A stretch of 64,000 nucleotides of DNA from positions 3,906,001 through 3,970,000 of the forward strand of contig NZ_CP134400.1 in NCBI RefSeq assembly GCF_002968285.2, written 5' to 3'. This document shows positions 1 through 9,574 of the stretch, piece by piece (within the stretch, counting starts at the first letter, position 1; each line of letters opens with the position of its first letter). This DNA comes from Mycobacterium sp. ITM-2016-00318 (lineage in GTDB: Bacteria; Actinomycetota; Actinomycetes; Mycobacteriales; Mycobacteriaceae). The notes beneath the pieces are model-generated. The model saw only the letters and a list, made by a program, of their open reading frames with translations. It did not search any database and had not been told where the DNA came from. Position numbers and translations under genes: made by a program.

Positions 1-537
1 CGCCGCACCGATCAACTCACGCGGCGTCGGCATCGGATCCGGGCTTGCTACCGGCACAGACTCGCCGGGCGCGTATGCCATCGCCCGTGCCATGAGGTTC
101 GCCGACGCGACGCCGTCGGCGAGCGAATGATGCACCTTCCCCACGACGGCGATGCGATTGTCTTGCAGCCCTTCGACGAAGTGGAATTCCCATAGCGGGC
201 GGTTGCGGTCCAGCGCCGTGCTGGCGATGTCGCCGATCACCCCGGCGAGGCTGCGCCTGCCGCCGTCCCCTGGCACCTGCCTGCGTCGCAGGTGGTAGTC
301 CAGCTCGACATCACAATTCTCCAGCCACATCGGATGGTGGAGTTTTCGGGAGATGTCGATCATCCGGTAGCGCAGCGGATCCATCAGCGGAAGGCGTTGC
401 CGCACCAGTTCACGGAAGGTGTCGAAGGCCAGGCCGGACGGCCCGCCGTCGATGACGGCGATCTTCATGGTGTGCGTGTGCACCTCAGGCGTCTCGCTGT
501 ACAAGAGCATGGCGTCGTAGCCGCTCAGGCGCTTCAC
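1..537 (-). CDS. WS/DGAT-family acyltransferase (wax ester synthase / diacylglycerol acyltransferase), 3' end outside window
   Basis: Partial gene: 179 N-terminal residues are present and the frame stays open to base 1. The product should transfer an acyl-CoA chain to diacylglycerol or a long-chain alcohol, making storage lipid at the membrane. The family signature HHxxxDG is visible as HHSLADG at residues 136-142 (bases 112-132). The N-terminus KRLSGYDAMLLYSETP and the segment LDRNRPLWEFHFVEGL are also typical of mycobacterial Tgs proteins. I chose the GTG at 537 because it gives the standard MKRLSG start; it lies 10 bases after the lipase stop, so the two genes are probably one transcript. 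The paralogue cannot be named from this fragment. Confidence 0.9.
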   Translation of the reverse strand, partial: MKRLSGYDAMLLYSETPEVHTHTMKIAVIDGGPSGLAFDTFRELVRQRLPLMDPLRYRMIDISRKLHHPMWLENCDVELDYHLRRRQVPGDGGRRSLAGVIGDIASTALDRNRPLWEFHFVEGLQDNRIAVVGKVHHSLADGVASANLMARAMAYAPGESVPVASPDPMPTPRELIGAA

Positions 538-547
538 AACGATCAGC

Positions 548-1810
548 TCACGAGACAGCGGCAAGCGTGCGACGTCGATGAATCTCGTTGAGGAACAGAC
601 CGATCGAGGTGCAGGCGGGGCCCGTACAGCTCCCGTCGATGAGATCGAAGCCGTGCTGAGCTCCCGGCAGCTCGAGGTATCCGACCGTCTCTCGTGAGGT
701 GGCGCGGAGTTGGTCGACGAACGTTCTCGCCTGTGCCACTGGGATGACGAAGTCTGAGCTTCCGTGGACGACGAAGAACGGTGGTGCGCCGTCGGTCGTG
801 CGCGCGATCGGAGACGCATCGAGGTAGATGTCTTGGTGGCGTTCGTAGCTGCGTTGAACCACGATGTTCTCGAGGAAGTCGACGAACCCGTCACGCTCGG
901 GAGTGGACCGATCGTGCCAGTCGTAGCGCCCGTAGATCGAGACGGCGGCGTTCACCGTCGTGTTCGAACCGGTCTCCAATTCGCCCTCGAAGCAGGAGTC
1001 GCCCGGGGTCAACGCGGCCAGAGATGCCAGATGGCCGCCGGCCGAGCACCCCGCGATGGTGACGAAGTCGCGGTCACCGCCGTAGCGGTCGACGTTGGCG
1101 CGGGCCCAGGCGATCGCGGCCTTGACGTCCATCACGTGTCGAGGCCAGCGGTTCCGAGGCGATACCCGATAGTCGATCGCCAGACACACCCACCCCGCAG
1201 CAGCGAGATGGGACATCAGCGCCGAACCCTGGAAGGTGCGACTGCCGTGCACCCATGCGCCACCGGGAACGAAGATCACAACGGGCGCGGGGGCTTTCGG
1301 AAGTTCGGGCAGGCGCCACACATCCAGCAGGTGACCGTCGTGCGGGCCATAGCGCACGGCGGTCTTGTGCACATAGCGGCGTCGCTGCTCGACCATGCGA
1401 AACGCGGGCGCCAAGCGCTGCGGCAACGGCCACGAAACACCGTCGAGGTCGCCGATGATGCCCTTCAGAGAAGCACTGCAGACCTCCGCGAGGAGGGGCA
1501 CCGGCGCCGGCGGTTCGTCGACCGTCGGTTCTTCGGCGGTCGCCGGTTGTTCCCGCTGCTGCCGGATCTCGCCGACCGCGCGCGGCACCATGCGCGACCC
1601 CCACGCTCCGATGGCGGCCATGGTGACCAGTGGTCCGAGTCGACTACCGATCAACGGCAAGGCCGTGAGCGATTCGGCCAACGCGATCGCCGACTGCACC
1701 GGCCTGCCACGAGCAAGCAGCTTTGCCGCCGAACACGGTGTCGACGCTGGTTTGTCGCCTTGGGGCGTCATTGCGCGAATGTACCGCCGCGAAGCTCCGA
1801 TGCCGGTCAC
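548..1810 (-). CDS. alpha/beta-hydrolase esterase/lipase, HSL-like, LipO/LipQ type
   Basis: A 420-residue esterase of the hormone-sensitive-lipase-like group, expected to hydrolyse carboxylic esters such as acylglycerols. The C-terminal half holds the catalytic core: an oxyanion-loop segment FVPGGAW (a variant of HGGG), the nucleophile elbow GCSAGG, and the C-terminal VVHGSSD and GAQHGF segments that should carry the catalytic Asp and His. The first 120 or so residues are Ala/Pro-rich, with a hydrophobic stretch. Translation may start at the GTG at 1810 or at the ATG at 1771; neither has a strong ribosome binding site. It sits directly upstream of the WS/DGAT gene, a pairing also known for M. 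tuberculosis lipQ and lipC. The exact orthologue is unclear, so no symbol is given. Confidence 0.85.
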   Translation of the reverse strand: MTGIGASRRYIRAMTPQGDKPASTPCSAAKLLARGRPVQSAIALAESLTALPLIGSRLGPLVTMAAIGAWGSRMVPRAVGEIRQQREQPATAEEPTVDEPPAPVPLLAEVCSASLKGIIGDLDGVSWPLPQRLAPAFRMVEQRRRYVHKTAVRYGPHDGHLLDVWRLPELPKAPAPVVIFVPGGAWVHGSRTFQGSALMSHLAAAGWVCLAIDYRVSPRNRWPRHVMDVKAAIAWARANVDRYGGDRDFVTIAGCSAGGHLASLAALTPGDSCFEGELETGSNTTVNAAVSIYGRYDWHDRSTPERDGFVDFLENIVVQRSYERHQDIYLDASPIARTTDGAPPFFVVHGSSDFVIPVAQARTFVDQLRATSRETVGYLELPGAQHGFDLIDGSCTGPACTSIGLFLNEIHRRRTLAAVS

Positions 1811-1853
1811 ATTTCGCGTGGGAGGGAGAACTTTGCTTGCGCCGGCCGCGGTG

Positions 1854-2078
1854 CTAGAAGGGCCGGCAGTCCATGATCGTCGGATCCCACCAGCCCGTGG
1901 GGAGACAGTCCTTCATCGGAGCACCGGTGGGACGGCACACGTTGGCGATGGGATCCCACCATTCTGTGCCCAGGGCACAGTCCGCGTGGCTGACGGCGGG
2001 CGAGATCACAGTGACGAACGCCAGCGGCGCCAAGCCGGCCGCGGCGACGGACGCGATGCGACGAACGAAAGTTTTCAT
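1854..2078 (-). CDS. small secreted Trp/Cys-rich protein with two WWDP...CRP repeats
   Basis: A 74-residue protein, function not recognised. The start ATG at 2078 begins a clear signal peptide: MKTFVRR, a hydrophobic core, then PAVSHA before DCALG. The predicted mature part is only about 42 residues and consists of two near-repeats, DCALGTEWWDPIANVCRP and DCLPTGWWDPTIMDCRPF. That gives four cysteines, which could form two disulfides outside the cell, and two WWDP turns. A start further upstream at 2138 would add a basic leader and spoil the signal peptide. The gene stands alone between tRNA-Leu and the lipase gene. Export is inferred from the signal peptide; the role is unknown. Confidence 0.75.
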   Translation of the reverse strand: MKTFVRRIASVAAAGLAPLAFVTVISPAVSHADCALGTEWWDPIANVCRPTGAPMKDCLPTGWWDPTIMDCRPF

Positions 2079-2210
2079 GCGTTTGATCTTGCCCGGAGTG
2101 GGCCTTCTCAAACGCCGGAGAAAGGTCGGCGGTGGCACACCGAGTTCTGCGACAGGGCTGTCACGTGAGGCCGTTCACGACCGTGATGCAGATTTCGCCG
2201 GTATGTCGCG

Positions 2211-2292
2211 TGCGCGAGGGGGGACTCGAACCCCCACGTCCGAAGACACGGGCACCTAAAGCCCGGGCGTCTGCCAATTTCGCCACTCGCGC
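2211..2292 (-). tRNA. tRNA-Leu, anticodon TAG
   Basis: Read on the minus strand, the 82-base molecule starts GCGCGAG and ends CTCGCGC plus discriminator A, giving a perfect 7-bp acceptor stem. It has a T arm with GGTTCGAGTCC, a long class II variable arm, and an anticodon loop CTTTAGG, which reads TAG (leucine CTA codons). No CCA is encoded. Confidence 0.95.
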
Positions 2293-2328
2293 GTGAGCCC
2301 ATCAACACTAGCGCGGTACCGTTGGATG

Positions 2329-2691
2329 GTGTCCACTACACGGCGTAGGAGACCGGCACTCATCGTGCTGGTCGTCATCGCCGCCGCAGGTTGCCTGGCT
2401 CTGGCCTGGTGGCAGTGGACCCGCTTCGAGTCCGCGTCCGGCACCTTCCAGAACCTCGGCTACGCGCTGCAATGGCCTGCGTTCGCCGGCTTCTGCGTCT
2501 ACGGCTACTACAAGTTCGTCCGCCTCGAAGACGCCCCTTCCGAGCCGGTTCACCGTGATGCGACCACCGAGCTCCCTGCGGGCCTGCTGCCCGATCGACC
2601 CAAGCCCGTGAGACCTACCGACGACGACCCCGCGCTGCGGGAGTACAACGCCTACCTTGCCGACCTGGCCGAGAAAGACAAGGAATTGTGA
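2329..2691 (+). CDS. lprD: small membrane protein, LprD-like (Rv1343c homologue)
   Basis: A 120-residue protein. After a basic N-terminus (STTRRRRP) there is a hydrophobic segment at residues 10-27 and a second one around LGYALQWPAFAGFCVYGYY, followed by a charged, Pro-rich cytoplasmic-type tail. M. tuberculosis LprD is annotated as a lipoprotein, but here the cysteine (AAAGC) has no Leu/Val/Ile at -3 and is followed by hydrophobic residues, so a two-helix membrane protein fits better. The GTG at 2329 gives the VSTTRRRR start I recall for the family; an ATG at 2326 and a GTG at 2293 are alternatives. The stop overlaps the next gene by four bases, implying translational coupling. Molecular function unknown. 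Confidence 0.7.
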   Translation: MSTTRRRRPALIVLVVIAAAGCLALAWWQWTRFESASGTFQNLGYALQWPAFAGFCVYGYYKFVRLEDAPSEPVHRDATTELPAGLLPDRPKPVRPTDDDPALREYNAYLADLAEKDKEL

Positions 2692-3026
2692 CCGACACAC
2701 CCGCCCCGACCGTCCCCGTCGAGAACCTCCGCAAGGCGCTGCTCGGCTATCGCGTGATGGCCTGGACCACCGGTTTGTGGCTCATCCTGCTCTGCTACGA
2801 GATGGTCGCGAAGTACGTCTACAACGTCGAGGGCCTGAACTGGATCGCGGTCGTCCACGGCTGGGTCTATTTCGTCTACCTGCTCTTCACCGCCAACCTC
2901 GCGGTCAAGGTGCGCTGGCCGATCGCCAAGACCATCGGCGTGCTGCTGGCAGGCACCATCCCGCTGGTCGGCATCATCGTCGAGCATTTCCAGACCAGAG
3001 ACATCAAGGCCAAGTACGGGATCTAG
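2688..3026 (+). CDS. DUF3817 integral membrane protein (Rv1342c homologue)
   Basis: A 112-residue membrane protein with about three hydrophobic helices and the DUF3817 hallmark HGWVYFVYLLF in the second. The basic end RDIKAKYG follows the last helix. Its GTG start lies inside the TGA of the preceding gene (GTGA overlap), so the pair is one operon. No enzymatic motif is visible and the function is unknown. A second DUF3817 protein is encoded at 25181-25564. Confidence 0.8.
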   Translation: MTDTPAPTVPVENLRKALLGYRVMAWTTGLWLILLCYEMVAKYVYNVEGLNWIAVVHGWVYFVYLLFTANLAVKVRWPIAKTIGVLLAGTIPLVGIIVEHFQTRDIKAKYGI

Positions 3027-3040
3027 CTACACTCGACGCA

Positions 3041-4279
3041 GTGTCAGCCAGCCTGCAGGCGTGCGGCCACCGCGCGCAGCAGCGCAGCGCCCCGCGAACT
3101 CATGTCCCCGCGCTCACCGGCATGCGAGCCGTTGCGGCGCTTCTCGTGGTCGCCACACATGCCGCCTTCGCCACCGGTGAACTAACCAACGGCTACCTCG
3201 GCGCGATCTACGCACGCTTCGACATCGGCGTCGCCATGTTCTTCGCGCTCTCGGGCTTCCTGCTGTTCCGACCGTGGGCGGCTGCGGCGGCCACCGCCTC
3301 CCCGTCACCCTCGCTCGGCCGCTATGCCCGGCATCGGCTGCGCCGGATCATGCCCGCCTATTCGGTGGTCGTGTTGGCGACCTTCGCCGTGTTCACCGTC
3401 TTCGCCCCCGGCCCCAACCCCGGCCAGACGTGGCACGGGTTGCTTCGTTATCTCACGCTGACCCAGATCTACACCGACGACTACCTTTTCACCTACCTGC
3501 ACCCAGGGCTGTCGCAGATGTGGAGCCTGGCAGTCGAGATCGCTTTCTACGCCGCCCTCCCCGCTCTGGCCTATCTGCTGTTGCGGCAACGCCCCAACAG
3601 ACCCGCCGCGGTGCTGACCAGGTTGGCCGCTTTGACGGCCGTCACCCCTGCCTGGCTGGTCGTCGCCAACACCACCGAGCTGCTACCGAACTCGGCCGGC
3701 ATATGGTTGCCCGCTCATCTCGCCTGCTTCACCGGCGGCATGGCGTCGGCCGTGCTCGCTGTTCGGGGTGTGCGGTGGAATTCCCGCGCGACACTGCCTT
3801 TGGCCGTCGCCCTGTTCCTAACCGTCGCCACGCCGATCGGCGGTGTCATCGTCGGCACGGATCCGACCTGGGTTCCCATCACCAAGTCGCTTTTCTACGC
3901 CGCGATCTCGACACTTGTGGTCGGCACGGTCGTGGTCGGCTCCCGCGGGATCTATACCCGGATACTCGGCAGCCGACCGATGGTGTGGCTCGGCGAGATC
4001 TCCTATGAGATCTTCCTCGTGCACGTGGTCGTGATGGCTGTCGTGATGAATGTGGTGCTGCGGTGGCCGCTGTTCACCGGATCACTCGCCGGTCTCTACG
4101 CCGCGACGCTCGCGGCGACGATCCCGTTGGCTTACCTGCTGCATCACTACACGAGGTCGCGCAGCGCGGGCACCAACAGCGACAGCGCCCGACCGCGATG
4201 TGACGCCGCATCCTTCTCCTCCGGCGTCAACTCCGCGGCCGTCCGGGTCGACCCGTCTGGAATGAACACCGGGTCATAG
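3041..4279 (+). CDS. acyltransferase family 3 (OafA/YrhL-like) membrane protein
   Basis: A 412-residue multipass protein of the acyltransferase-3 family, which O-acylates cell-envelope sugars or lipids. Family features are LTGMRAVAALLVV with the following H (ATHAAF), the segment MFFALSGFLLFRPW, the basic loop RYARHRLRRIMPAY, and QMWSLAVEIAFYAALP. About ten hydrophobic helices follow one another to YLLHHY. The GTG at 3041 is the first start after the upstream gene; the open frame itself goes back further but without family similarity. The last 40 or so residues after LLHHYTRSR are read antisense to rdgB (133-base convergent overlap) and look unlike the family, so the original stop may have been lost. 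Substrate unknown. Confidence 0.8.
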   Translation: MSASLQACGHRAQQRSAPRTHVPALTGMRAVAALLVVATHAAFATGELTNGYLGAIYARFDIGVAMFFALSGFLLFRPWAAAAATASPSPSLGRYARHRLRRIMPAYSVVVLATFAVFTVFAPGPNPGQTWHGLLRYLTLTQIYTDDYLFTYLHPGLSQMWSLAVEIAFYAALPALAYLLLRQRPNRPAAVLTRLAALTAVTPAWLVVANTTELLPNSAGIWLPAHLACFTGGMASAVLAVRGVRWNSRATLPLAVALFLTVATPIGGVIVGTDPTWVPITKSLFYAAISTLVVGTVVVGSRGIYTRILGSRPMVWLGEISYEIFLVHVVVMAVVMNVVLRWPLFTGSLAGLYAATLAATIPLAYLLHHYTRSRSAGTNSDSARPRCDAASFSSGVNSAAVRVDPSGMNTGS

Positions 4280-4734
4280 CCGAATCCGCTGTCGCCCCGG
4301 GGTTCTCGTCCGATGCTGCCCCGCCAGGTGCCGCGCACGACCATCTCCCCTGACGAAGACACCAGCGCACACGCCGAGACGAACGCGCCTCCGCGCCGCT
4401 CGTCGGGCACATCGCGAATCTGCGCCAGCAGCAGCGCGGTGTTCGCGGCGTCGTCCCCGTGTACTCCGGCCCACCGCGCTGACAACACACCGGGCATGCC
4501 GTTGAGCGCGTCGACCTCCAACCCGGAATCGTCGGCGACGCTCGCCAGCCCAGTCGCCCGAAATGTGTCGCGCGCCTTCGCCAAGGCATTCTCTTCGAAC
4601 GTCGCACCGGTTTCGGGCGCCTCGTCGAAGGGGGCGACATCATCGAGCGACAACAATGTCAGTCCTGAGACCCCCGCGGCATCGAGCACGCGCCGCAACT
4701 CCGCGAGCTTCTTGGCGTTGCGACTCGCCACCAA
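4147..4734 (-). CDS. rdgB: RdgB/HAM1-family XTP/dITP pyrophosphatase
   Basis: Removes non-canonical purine nucleotides (dITP, XTP, ITP) from the pool as monophosphate plus pyrophosphate. The 195-residue protein has the family segments SRNAKKLAEL, TFEENALAKA, VADDSGLEVDALNG, GFGYDPVF and SHRGRAL. The frame's first recognisable start is TTG at 4734; M. tuberculosis RdgB has a few more residues (…KLLVASRN), and the in-frame CTG at 4746 that would supply them overlaps the rph stop. It is the last gene of the rph-rdgB pair, and its 3' end is overlapped by the convergent acyltransferase gene. Confidence 0.93.
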   Translation of the reverse strand: MVASRNAKKLAELRRVLDAAGVSGLTLLSLDDVAPFDEAPETGATFEENALAKARDTFRATGLASVADDSGLEVDALNGMPGVLSARWAGVHGDDAANTALLLAQIRDVPDERRGGAFVSACALVSSSGEMVVRGTWRGSIGREPRGDSGFGYDPVFIPDGSTRTAAELTPEEKDAASHRGRALSLLVPALRDLV

Positions 4735-4742
4735 CAGCTGGG

Positions 4743-5525
4743 TCAGCTTCCGAACGCCTTCTTCGCGGGGGTATCGGACTCGGGAAGTTCGCCCGGATAC
4801 GGCTTCTCAAGCGCCTCCCGCTGAATCGCGAACAACTGCTCGCACGCGGCGAGCGCCGCGTCGAGCAGCTTGTCCAACGTCGAGCGCGGGAACGTGGCGC
4901 CTTCGCCCGTCCCTTGGATCTCGACGAGCGTGCCGGTGTCGGTGGCGACGACGTTCATGTCCACCTCGGCGCGGGAGTCCTCGGTGTAGGGCAGGTCGGT
5001 GCGGACGCGTCCGTCCACCACACCGACGCTCACCGCGGCGATCGCGCACGACAGCGGCCGCGGGTCGGCGAGCTTGCCACCCGCCGCCAACCACGTCACT
5101 GCGTCGGCCAGCGCCACATACGCACCGGTGATGGCGGCCGTCCGGGTTCCGCCGTCGGCCTGGAGCACATCGCAGTCGATGGCAATGGTGTTCTCGCCGA
5201 GCGCCGCCAGGTCGATGCACGCGCGCAGCGACCGTCCGATCAAGCGGCTGATCTCCTGAGTGCGACCCCCGACGCGACCCTTGACAGATTCACGGTCGGA
5301 CCGATCGTGGGTGGCCGCGGGCAGCATCGCGTACTCCGCAGTCAGCCAGCCCTGTCCCGAGCCCTTGCGCCAGCGCGGCACGCCTTCGGTGACGCTCGCC
5401 GTGCACATGACCCGCGTCTGACCGAACTCCACGAGTACCGATCCGGCCGGGTGAGAGGTGAAGCCGCGGGTGATGACCACCGGACGCAGCTCGTCGTCGA
5501 GCCGGCCGTCTTCTCGTCTGGACAC
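4743..5525 (-). CDS. rph: ribonuclease PH
   Basis: A 260-residue phosphorolytic 3'-5' exoribonuclease that trims tRNA precursors, acting as a hexameric ring. The sequence shows the usual start [13 protein letters not shown], the RNase-PH core with [18 protein letters not shown], the run [16 protein letters not shown] that binds phosphate, and [21 protein letters not shown]. The GTG start at 5525 matches the MSKREDGR start of the M. tuberculosis protein. The stop codon is immediately followed by rdgB, so both RNA and nucleotide clean-up genes are co-transcribed. Confidence 0.95.
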   Translation of the reverse strand: MSRREDGRLDDELRPVVITRGFTSHPAGSVLVEFGQTRVMCTASVTEGVPRWRKGSGQGWLTAEYAMLPAATHDRSDRESVKGRVGGRTQEISRLIGRSLRACIDLAALGENTIAIDCDVLQADGGTRTAAITGAYVALADAVTWLAAGGKLADPRPLSCAIAAVSVGVVDGRVRTDLPYTEDSRAEVDMNVVATDTGTLVEIQGTGEGATFPRSTLDKLLDAALAACEQLFAIQREALEKPYPGELPESDTPAKKAFGS

Positions 5526-5553
5526 GGGCCAACCCTAGCCGGTGCCCCTGTCA

Positions 5554-6327
5554 TCAATGCCGACTGACAGGGAAGGACTCTCCGCACACCACCGCGTGCA
5601 CGGGCCCGTCGAACTCGGCTTTCGCCTCGCTGATCACGTCCTCACGCGACGTCCACGGCGGAATGTGGGTCAGCAACAGCTCGGCGACACCCGCGCGCGC
5701 CGCGGCCTGACCGGCCTCCGCGCCGGACAGGTGAAGGTTCGGCGGCCGCGACGGATCATGCGTCCAGGACGCCTCGCACAGGAAAACGTCGGCACCGCGC
5801 GCCAGGTCCACGAGCGCGTCGCACGCACCGGTGTCGCCGCTGTAGACGAACGTCGCGCCCGACGGATCGGTGATCCGCATCCCGTAGGACTCCGTCGGGT
5901 GACACACCAGCCGCGGCTCGACGGTCAAGGAACCGATCTGCACGGCCTGCCTGTCGACCCAGTGCCGGATGTCGAAAATATCGCTGAAATCGTCGATCTC
6001 GGCCCCTTCGGGTGACGACGCCGCACCGAGGCGCGCCCACGTCTTCTTGGGGCCGAACATGAGGCCGCGCTCCGGCGCAGGCGACGGGTGGTAGCGACGC
6101 CACACGAACAGGCCGGGCAGATCGAGGCAGTGGTCGGCGTGGAGGTGCGACAGCAACACGTGAACCGAGTTGGGGTCCGCGTGGCGCTGCAGCGCGCCCA
6201 GTACGCCGCCGCCGAAATCGATGACCAACGGAGGAGCGTCAGGAGAAGTCAACAGATACCCGGACGCTGGCGAATCAGGCCCGACAACACTGCCGGAGCA
6301 ACCGAGTACGGTGATTCGCACGCCCAC
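5554..6327 (-). CDS. metallo-beta-lactamase-fold phosphodiesterase (Rv1339 homologue, cyclic-nucleotide PDE type)
   Basis: A 257-residue MBL-fold hydrolase. The zinc motif HLHADH is at residues 61-66; further ligand segments are AYSGDTG-like YSGDTGACD and LLTHIPPW. The M. tuberculosis homologue Rv1339 has been described as an atypical class II cyclic-AMP phosphodiesterase, so a role in lowering cAMP is plausible; an RNase Z-like activity is the alternative suggested by the fold. I chose the GTG at 6327, giving VGVRITVLGCSGS, because the longer open frame overlaps murI with unrelated sequence. It lies between murI and rph in a co-directional cluster. Confidence 0.85.
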   Translation of the reverse strand: MGVRITVLGCSGSVVGPDSPASGYLLTSPDAPPLVIDFGGGVLGALQRHADPNSVHVLLSHLHADHCLDLPGLFVWRRYHPSPAPERGLMFGPKKTWARLGAASSPEGAEIDDFSDIFDIRHWVDRQAVQIGSLTVEPRLVCHPTESYGMRITDPSGATFVYSGDTGACDALVDLARGADVFLCEASWTHDPSRPPNLHLSGAEAGQAAARAGVAELLLTHIPPWTSREDVISEAKAEFDGPVHAVVCGESFPVSRH

Positions 6328-6388
6328 TAGCTTGCCATGCCCACTATCCCGATGACGAAAACATGACCGCTTTAGTGACGGAACGTCA

Positions 6389-7206
6389 TCATTGCGCTTC
6401 GCCGTGACGCTGAACAGGTCGAACACCGTCGAGAGTCGGACCAAGGAATCGGGCCGCCAGAGTGGTGAAGGCCTCAGGGTCACCGGTCGCCTCGAACTGT
6501 CGTTGCGACCGCGGCGCGTCATGCGGGCGAAGTAAATCGAGTTCGGTCAGCACACGCAGCAAGTCCTTCGCCGTCTCCTCGGCGCTCGACACCAAAGTGA
6601 CCGCCTCGCCCATCGCCAGTTGGATGAGTCCCGACAACATCGGATAGTGAGTGCAGCCCAGAACCAACGTGTCGACGTCGGCGCGCTGCAGCGGTTCGAG
6701 GTAGCCCTCCGCAAGGCCTAGAACCTGTCTCCCGCTGGTGACGCCGCGCTCGACGAAGTCGACGAACCGCGGGCACGCCACGCCCGTCACCTCGATGTCG
6801 CGGGCGGCGGCGAACGCGTCTTGATACGCGCCCGATGCGATCGTCGCCTGCGTGCCGATCACCCCGATGCGGCCGTTGCGCGTCGTCGCCACCGCGCGGC
6901 GCGCCGCGGGCAGGATCACCTCGACGACGGGCACCGGCGCGTACCGCTCGCGGGCATCCCGCAGGCATGCCGACGATGCGCTGTTGCAGGCGATCACCAG
7001 CGCCTTGACGCCACGCTCCACCAGATCATCACCGATGGACAACGCATGGGCCCGGATCTGCGGAATGGTCAGCGGGCCGTAGGGTCCGTTGCCGGTGTCC
7101 CCGACATAGATGATGTCCTCGTCGGGCAGTTGGTCGATGATCGCGCGCGCGACGGTCAGCCCGCCGACGCCGGAATCGAAGATCCCGACCGGCGACAATG
7201 CCGACG

Positions 7207-7210
<4 letters not shown>
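6389..7210 (-). CDS. murI: glutamate racemase
   Basis: Makes D-glutamate for peptidoglycan by cofactor-independent racemisation. The 273-residue protein has the N-terminal [12 protein letters not shown] with the conserved Asp and Ser, the first catalytic Cys in ACNSAS (C75) and the second in GCTHYP (C186), the two bases of the family. CNSAS in place of CNTAS is usual in mycobacteria. The start overlaps the rhomboid stop by four bases, so the two are translationally coupled. Confidence 0.96.
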
Positions 7211-9123
<1,913 letters not shown>

Positions 9124-9127
<4 letters not shown>

Positions 9128-9555
9128 GTCAGCGGGCCTTTCTCATACTGCTCGACGATCTTGACGGGTTCCTCGGTGACGACGCCGTCGACGATGCGGT
9201 AGCTGCGCAGCTCGTGCTCGTCAGGGTCGCGCGTGGACACCAGGACATAGTGCGAATCGGGCTCCGAGGCGTAGGAGATGTCGGTGCGGCTCGGGTAGGC
9301 CTCGGTCGCGGTGTGCGAGTGATAGATGACAATCGGAGCGTCTCCTGCCTCTTCTAATGCTCGCCACACCTTGAGCTGCTCCATCGAATCAAAGCGGTAG
9401 AAGGTCGGCGACCTTTCGGCGTTCAGCATCGCGACGTGGCGTTCCGGGCGGTCGGACCCTTCCAGGCCCGCGAGCACCCCGCACGCCTCGTCGGGATGGT
9501 CGGCGCGGGCGTGCGCGACCATGGCGTCGACGAGGTCGGCGCGTATCTCCAGCAC
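9124..9555 (-). CDS. mec: CysO-cysteine peptidase, JAMM/MPN+ metalloprotease
   Basis: A 143-residue JAMM zinc peptidase that cuts cysteine off the CysO C-terminus. The motif HxHx7SxxD is exact: His79, His81, Ser89, Asp92 (HSHTATEAYPSRTD), and the upstream Glu24 in PDEACGVL is the general-base glutamate. I chose the GTG at 9555 (VLEIRADLV), which has GGGAGA about eight bases upstream; the longer open frame only reads into the neighbouring hydrolase gene. Confidence 0.94.
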
Positions 9556-9574
9556 AGCCGCTCTCCCTTCTTTC

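Noticed and set aside
764..1876. 370-residue plus-strand open frame opposite the lipase gene
   Set aside because: Arg/Gly-rich translation without any family motif; it is the antisense shadow of the conserved lipase in GC-rich DNA.
2329..2691. Lipoprotein assignment for the LprD-like protein
   Set aside because: The cysteine context AAAGC lacks Leu/Val/Ile at -3 and the following residues are hydrophobic, so a membrane helix is more likely than lipidation.
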